From: Catenulispora acidiphila DSM 44928 | GTDB lineage: Bacteria > Actinomycetota > Actinomycetes > Streptomycetales > Catenulisporaceae | Reading direction: 5' to 3' | DNA: 64,000 bases | Assembly: GCF_000024025.1 (NCBI RefSeq) | Contig: NC_013131.1 | Location: 10,396,229-10,460,228 of the forward strand | Position numbers and translations under genes: made by a program | The notes under the pieces: generated by a model | Databases searched by the model: none | Told to the model about the DNA's origin: nothing | The model's input: the letters and a program-made list of their open reading frames with translations, nothing else | Shown: one piece after another, positions 59,481 to 64,000 of the stretch | Numbering within the stretch: the stretch's first letter is position 1 | How the letters are laid out: every line of letters begins with the position of its first letter

Positions 59481-59526
59481 CGGCTATGCGCAGACGAGAG
59501 AGACAGAGTGCGTAGGGTAGGGAACC

Positions 59527-60672
59527 GTGACCACTGAACCGACGTACCGCCGCGGCGACTCCGGGCCCGCGGTGGCCGCGATCCGCGAACGCCTGGCCCG
59601 GCTCGGCCTGATCGACGCCGGGTCCATCCCCGCACAGGGCGAGCCGGTCTTCGACGACGCGGTGGAGAACGCGGTCCGCCACTTCCAGCAGACCCGCCGC
59701 ACGACGGTCGACGGCATGGTCACCCCGGGCACGATGCGCCTGCTGGAAGAGGCCTCCTGGCGCCTCGGCGACCGCGACCTGGTCCCCTCTCCCGCCGAGC
59801 CGCCGTTCGGCGACGACGTGGCCGAACTGCAGCGCTCGCTGCTCACCCTCGGCTTCGACTGCGGCCGGGTCAACGGCGCCTATGACCCCACCACCGTGGG
59901 GGCGGTCCGGGAGTTCCAGCGCAACGTCGGACTCCCGGCGACCGGCGTCACCGACCTGGCGACCGTCCAGGCCCTCAACCGTCTGAACCGCCGGATGGCG
60001 CACGGCGGCCTGCTGCACGCGATGCGCGAATCAGAGGCCATCCAGAGCGCGGGCCCGGCCCTGCCCGGCAAGACCCTGGTCCTGGATCCCGGCCACGGCG
60101 GTGCGGACACCGGCGTCCGCGGCGGCGGCCTGATCGAGGCCGAAGTCGTCTTCGACATCGCCGATCGGGTGAAGACGCGGCTGGAGAAATTGAGCGTCAC
60201 CACGCACATGTCGCACGGTCCCGGCGGCAGCCCCGACGACCGCCGCCGTGCGGAGAAGGCCAACGAACTCGGCGCGGATCTCCTCATCTCGCTGCACTGC
60301 GACTTCCACAGCAACCCCGCGGCCTCCGGCGTCGCGGCGTTCTACTACGGCAACGACCGCTTCGGCCACAGCTCCCCCACCGGCGAGCGCTTCGCCGGCC
60401 TGGTGCAGCGCGAGGTCACCGCGCGCACCGGCCTGGCCAACCTCGGCACCCACGGCATGACCTGGGACGTGCTCCGCTACACGCAGATGCCGGCGGTTCG
60501 CATCGAACTCGGCTACCTCACCAGCCCGCACGACGCCGCGCTGCTCGCCTCGCAGCGGTTCCGCGAGTCGTGCGCCGACGCCATAGTGGTCGCGGTCCAG
60601 CGGCTGTACCTGCCGCCGGAGTCGGACGCGCCGACCGGTGTGCTGCGGCTGGCGGAGCTGCGCTCGCACTGA
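59527..60672 (+). CDS. CwlM-like N-acetylmuramoyl-L-alanine amidase (381 aa)
   Basis: Two peptidoglycan-binding-1 repeats (YRRGDSGPAVAAIRERLARL; FGDDVAELQRSLLTLGFDCG) are followed by an Amidase_3 domain (LVLDPGHGGADTGVRGGGLI with the zinc His/Glu, LLISLHCDFHSNP, and VRIELGYLTSPHD with a late Glu). There is no signal peptide, as in mycobacterial CwlM, which in its cytoplasmic form regulates MurA. The location next to trxA fits that gene. Confidence 0.9.
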   Translation: MTTEPTYRRGDSGPAVAAIRERLARLGLIDAGSIPAQGEPVFDDAVENAVRHFQQTRRTTVDGMVTPGTMRLLEEASWRLGDRDLVPSPAEPPFGDDVAELQRSLLTLGFDCGRVNGAYDPTTVGAVREFQRNVGLPATGVTDLATVQALNRLNRRMAHGGLLHAMRESEAIQSAGPALPGKTLVLDPGHGGADTGVRGGGLIEAEVVFDIADRVKTRLEKLSVTTHMSHGPGGSPDDRRRAEKANELGADLLISLHCDFHSNPAASGVAAFYYGNDRFGHSSPTGERFAGLVQREVTARTGLANLGTHGMTWDVLRYTQMPAVRIELGYLTSPHDAALLASQRFRESCADAIVVAVQRLYLPPESDAPTGVLRLAELRSH

Positions 60673-60867
60673 GGGTGGCGCCGGTTCAGGCTCGCTCGGT
60701 CCTCCCTCCGTGGTCCAGGGGTCTGGGGGTCGGGAGTCCGGCGGTCCGAACCGGCGGCTGGTCTTGCCAGCCAAGGTTCTGCCCGAGCCGGCACGTGCTC
60801 GACGCCTTCGGACCTTCTGGTGGGTCACCGCAGGCAGCGCTCCCGGCCGCGCCCCTACCCTGGAGGC

Positions 60868-61869
60868 GTGCCCCATCCCCACCAAGCCGTCCTCGTCGGC
60901 CGCGGACACCCGGCGATCCGGGCGACCCACGCGAAGACCTTCGAGCTGACCGCGGAGCCGGCCATCAGCGCGCGGGCCACCTGCGTGCTCGCTGTCGGCA
61001 CCGTGCTGGACCCGAATCTGGCTCCATTGCGCGGTCGTGTCCGGCTGACCCTGGCGACTCCGGGACTGCCCGCACTCACCGGTGAGGCCACGCTGAACCC
61101 GCGCCGCGCGCTCACCGACCGGGCCGTCATCCGCCGCAGCCGCACCCTCGACGCGGACACGCTGGCCGTCGACTCGACCCTCACCGCCGACGACCTTCCC
61201 GAGGCGTTCGCCGCGGCTCTCACCGATCCGGGGCGCGAGGTCACTCTCACCGTCGAGGAGATCGGGCCGGGTCGGCCGCTGCTCCAGGTCGGCTTCGGAG
61301 AGCGGACGCATCTCCCGTCGCTGAAGGATGTCGGCGCCCAGGACACCCTGGTGCTGACCATCGCGCCCGACGCACCGCCCAAGGAGGTCGTCGCGACCAA
61401 CGCAGTGCTCGAACGAGCCGCCGCTGCCGGCGCCCGCGTCTCGGTGGCCAGCCCGCACAAGCCTCTGGAAGCCCTATTGGCCGCGGGTCTACCTCCGTAC
61501 CCCTACGCATACTGGGGAAGCCCACAGCGCCTCTCCACGCTCCCTCTGACGGCCACCGTGTTCCACATGCCACCGGCGACGGATGCCTCCCTGCTCGCCG
61601 GGCGTGACATCTGGATCGAGGACACCTCAGAGCTCGATATCGGCACCGCCATGACGCGCACAACGCCGTCCGCAGCCGTCGAAGCTTCCGGTGTCCTGAC
61701 CGTCGTCGGCCCGGCGTCATCAGAGGCCGAACTCGTCGACCTCACCGCTGTCGCCCGCGCCCTCGTCGGAGCCGATATCGCCCCGCGAACCCTGACCGAG
61801 GCCCTGGCGCCCTTCGGACTCACCCGCAAACGGCTCTACGCGCTTCTCACCGAGCAGGACCAGACATGA
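60868..61869 (+). CDS. DUF371 protein with RsmI-like C-terminal part (333 aa)
   Basis: The first 125 residues match DUF371 (VLVGRGHPAIRATHAKTFEL, ARATCVLAVGTVLDPNLAPL), a domain best known from archaea. The rest contains DTLVLTIAPDAPPKEVVATN and a C-terminal helical end (ALAPFGLTRKRLYALLTEQD) that recall the RsmI/tetrapyrrole-methylase fold of 16S rRNA methyltransferases; this second match is weaker. TACCCT (60856-60861) lies 6 nt before GTG 60868, so a leaderless mRNA is likely. It overlaps the Kam-type gene by 4 bp. Confidence 0.65.
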   Translation: MPHPHQAVLVGRGHPAIRATHAKTFELTAEPAISARATCVLAVGTVLDPNLAPLRGRVRLTLATPGLPALTGEATLNPRRALTDRAVIRRSRTLDADTLAVDSTLTADDLPEAFAAALTDPGREVTLTVEEIGPGRPLLQVGFGERTHLPSLKDVGAQDTLVLTIAPDAPPKEVVATNAVLERAAAAGARVSVASPHKPLEALLAAGLPPYPYAYWGSPQRLSTLPLTATVFHMPPATDASLLAGRDIWIEDTSELDIGTAMTRTTPSAAVEASGVLTVVGPASSEAELVDLTAVARALVGADIAPRTLTEALAPFGLTRKRLYALLTEQDQT

Positions 61870-62618
61870 CTCGCACCACCGCCCTCAAAGTCCTCGCCGG
61901 CAAGAAGCTCACCGACCTGGATCCCGACGAGTGGGCCAAGGCCCAGGCTTCGGCCGAGCGGATTCTCGTGGACGTCGGCACCGGCGACGCGCGCACGGCC
62001 TACCGCCAGGCCATCGCGCATCCGGAGTGGCTCGTGGTCGGCGTCGACCCGGCGTGGCAGCGCATGACCGAGACCGCGGTGCGCGCGGCGCGCAAGCCGG
62101 CCAAGGGCGGAGCTCCGAATCTGGTCCTGGTCAGCTCGGCGATCGAGACGGTTCCGGCCGCCTTGCACGGCGTCGCCGACGAGGTGATGGTGCTCATGCC
62201 GTGGGGCAAGCTGCTGCGCGGAGTGGTGCTCGGTGAAGCCGACGTCCTGTCCGGTCTGCGCGCGGTCGCCAAGCCCGGCGCCCCGCTGGAGATCTCGATT
62301 GGCACCAGCATCTGGCGCGAGCCGATCCCGCTGGAGATCCGCGACCTCCCCGAGCTCACCCCGGAGACGGTCGTCTCAACCGGTCTGACCGATCGTCTGG
62401 CCGCGCTCGGCTGGCAGGTCGCCGACGTCCGGCTGGTGCCGCACACCGATCTGGACACCATCAGCTCGTCGTGGGCGCGGCGGCTGGGATCGGGCGCCAC
62501 GGAGACCGTTCTGCACCTCCGAGCGGTCGCGGTCGACCCACGTGACCCGGTGGGGACGCAGCACCCCGCCGCCGAATCCGCCCAGGACACCCCCGAGGAA
62601 CCACAGCGCGACGTGTAG
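61866..62618 (+). CDS. Kam-family 16S rRNA (adenine-1408-N1) methyltransferase (250 aa)
   Basis: The SAM-binding region (ERILVDVGTGDARTAYRQAI, VVGVDPAWQRMTETAVRAAR) and the KPAKGGAPNLVLVSSAIETV and LMPWGKLLRGVVLG segments match KamB/NpmA-type enzymes. Two tryptophans, W113 (MPWG) and W203 (SSSWARRL), occupy the places of the paired Trp that hold the flipped A1408. Methylation of A1408 gives kanamycin and apramycin resistance. A Kam protein from Catenulispora acidiphila (CacKam) is known and this could be that gene or a close relative. Translation is coupled to the DUF371 gene. Confidence 0.85.
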   Translation: MTRTTALKVLAGKKLTDLDPDEWAKAQASAERILVDVGTGDARTAYRQAIAHPEWLVVGVDPAWQRMTETAVRAARKPAKGGAPNLVLVSSAIETVPAALHGVADEVMVLMPWGKLLRGVVLGEADVLSGLRAVAKPGAPLEISIGTSIWREPIPLEIRDLPELTPETVVSTGLTDRLAALGWQVADVRLVPHTDLDTISSSWARRLGSGATETVLHLRAVAVDPRDPVGTQHPAAESAQDTPEEPQRDV

Positions 62619-62872
62619 CACGCCCCGGGCTGTCGGGCGGATCCTCAGCGCCGAGGCGGTCCACCTCCGCATCAGCCGACTCCCTTCGCCGACGACATCC
62701 GGCCCGTCCGGCCAGTGAGAAAGCGGGGCCGAACTGCCCCCGCGGCGGTCTGCGTGGGGGATGTTAGTCCTGTCACACGACCCCGAAAAGGCGGACAAGC
62801 CGCCGAGAAGATGGCTTTGCCTGCTTGACTTGGTGGAACAGGCTTCCACCTTCCGACTCCAAGGAGAGTGAT

Positions 62873-64000
62873 ATGGAACTCCCGCAGCGTCCGGGTTCCC
62901 GGCTCGACTCGTATGTCGACCGTTACGCAGCCAGGACCCGCGGGATGACCGCATCCGAGATCCGAGCTCTGTTCGCCGTGGCCTCCCGGCCGGAAGTGGT
63001 GTCGCTCGCCGGCGGCATGCCGAACCTCGCGGCGCTGCCGATGGACTCCATCGCCACGGTCGCCGAGGAGCTGGTCCGCGAGTCCGGCACCGTCGCGATG
63101 CAGTATGGCGGAGCCCAAGGCGATGAGACCCTGCGCGAGCAGATCTGCGAGATCATGCGCCTGGAGGGCATCGAAGGCCACCCCGACGACGTCATCGCGA
63201 CGGTCGGCTCGCAGCAGGCGCTGGACCTGGTCACCCGGATCTTCATCGACCCCGGCGACGTCATCCTCGCCGAGGGTCCCTCCTATGTGGGCGCACTCGG
63301 CGTCTTCGCCTCGTACCAAGCGCAGGTGGTCCACGTCGCGATGGACGACCAGGGCCTGGTACCGGACACCCTGCGCACGGCGATCGCCTCGGTGAAGGCT
63401 TCCGGCCGCCGCATCAAGTTCCTCTACACGATCCCGAACTTCCACAACCCCGCCGGCGTGACGATGGCCGTCGAACGGCGTCCGGAGATCGTTGAGATCT
63501 GCCGCGACGCGGGGATCCTGATCCTCGAGGACAACCCCTACGGACTGCTCGGGTTCCAGGGCGAGATCTACCCGGCGCTGCGTTCGCTGGACACCGAGAA
63601 CGTCATCTATCTCGGATCGTTCTCCAAGACATTCGCCCCCGGGTTCCGTGTCGGCTGGGCTCTGGCGCCGCACGCCGTGCGCGAGAAACTGACGCTGGCG
63701 GCCGAGGCCGCGGACCTGTGTCCGCCGGCCTTCTCGCAGATGATGGTCTCCCGCTACTTGAGCACTCAGCCGTGGCGCGAGCAGATCAAGGCCTTCCGGG
63801 CCATGTATCTGGAGCGCCGCGACGCGACGCTGACGGCGCTGTCCGAGCTGATGCCCGCGGGTGTCACGTGGACCAAGCCCGACGGCGGCTTCTACGTGTG
63901 GGTCACGCTTCCACCGGGACTCGACTCCAAGGCGATGCTGCCCCGCGCCGTCACCGCGCGCGTGGCGTACGTCCCGGGCACGGGCTTCTACTCGGACGGA
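62873..64000 (+). CDS. PLP-dependent aminotransferase, partial at right edge
   Basis: An open frame from ATG 62873 (AAGGAG 6 nt upstream) runs off the edge after 376 codons. The class I/II fold is clear: GGMPNLAALPMDSIATVAEE, QYGGAQGDETLREQI, GSQQALDLVTRIFIDPGDV, TIPNFHNPAGVTM and SFSKTFAPGFRVGW with the PLP lysine. It resembles the MocR/2-aminoadipate aminotransferase type. A GGTGGAA-CAGGC-TTCCACC hairpin (62832-62850) lies in its leader. Substrate unknown. Confidence 0.9.
   Translation, partial: MELPQRPGSRLDSYVDRYAARTRGMTASEIRALFAVASRPEVVSLAGGMPNLAALPMDSIATVAEELVRESGTVAMQYGGAQGDETLREQICEIMRLEGIEGHPDDVIATVGSQQALDLVTRIFIDPGDVILAEGPSYVGALGVFASYQAQVVHVAMDDQGLVPDTLRTAIASVKASGRRIKFLYTIPNFHNPAGVTMAVERRPEIVEICRDAGILILEDNPYGLLGFQGEIYPALRSLDTENVIYLGSFSKTFAPGFRVGWALAPHAVREKLTLAAEAADLCPPAFSQMMVSRYLSTQPWREQIKAFRAMYLERRDATLTALSELMPAGVTWTKPDGGFYVWVTLPPGLDSKAMLPRAVTARVAYVPGTGFYSDG

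Noticed and set aside
62672-63673. 333-codon minus-strand frame opposite the aminotransferase
   Set aside because: The plus frame has the whole PLP aminotransferase motif set; the other is a shadow.

Overview
The window is high-GC actinobacterial DNA with GTG starts, many ATGA/GTGA start-stop overlaps and ECF sigma factors. The right part follows the conserved actinomycete gene order beside oriC: ask-asd, recR, ybaB, dnaX, SRP RNA, tRNA-Ser, a CCA-adding-type enzyme, a DUF6049 protein, murJ, a MurJ-associated pseudokinase, sigM with its anti-sigma factor, trxB, trxA, a CwlM-like amidase and an aminotransferase. A Kam-type 16S rRNA methyltransferase gene lies in the same block. All this fits a large-genome actinobacterium such as Catenulispora or a relative; the species is inferred, not shown.

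Positions 1 to about 28,400 look like an accessory, probably integrated plasmid-like or conjugative element ending at a tRNA-Pro(CGG) gene (28417-28490). Most of its genes lie on the minus strand, and many are unknown. Recognisable products are SSB, ParB, a DUF932 phage/plasmid protein, a DUF2637 (SpdB-like) membrane protein, a DUF3560 protein, a DpdA-like TGT-fold protein with a GP88-family partner, an orphan ImuA-like RecA relative, and a divergent HEPN / AbiJ-NTD3-nuclease defence-like pair. No integrase, relaxase or TraB translocase is visible, so the element must continue to the left if it is a complete ICE.

The element has two long minus-strand operons, one headed by ssb (16549 down to about 10032) and one by the DUF932 gene (24767 down to about 17926). 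They start from near-identical promoters (-10 TAAATT, 17-bp spacer, -35 TTGCGC or TTGACT). The same leader motif recurs in front of at least ten genes: a GC-rich hairpin with a CGGCAA loop, followed by CCAGGAC and ACCAGAG boxes. About 100 bp upstream of each twin promoter is a roughly 140-155 bp multi-stem element whose helices covary between the two copies. A second covarying pair (7611-7680, 11815-11873) and a 204-bp near-perfect repeat (701-904, 2983-3186) lie in other leaders. These repeated structures are the least explained and most interesting content of the window.

From 28.5 kb to the right end lies chromosomal backbone: small stand-alone enzymes, a BlaI/M56 regulator-protease pair with a visible operator, two SigE-type sigma factors each coupled to a membrane partner, the lysine/threonine entry genes (ask, asd), DNA replication and repair genes (dnaX, recR), cell-envelope genes (murJ, pseudokinase, amidase) and redox genes (trxBA). 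Several backbone genes start exactly 6 nt after a TANNNT -10 box and are probably leaderless. A parS-like palindrome lies between trxB and trxA.
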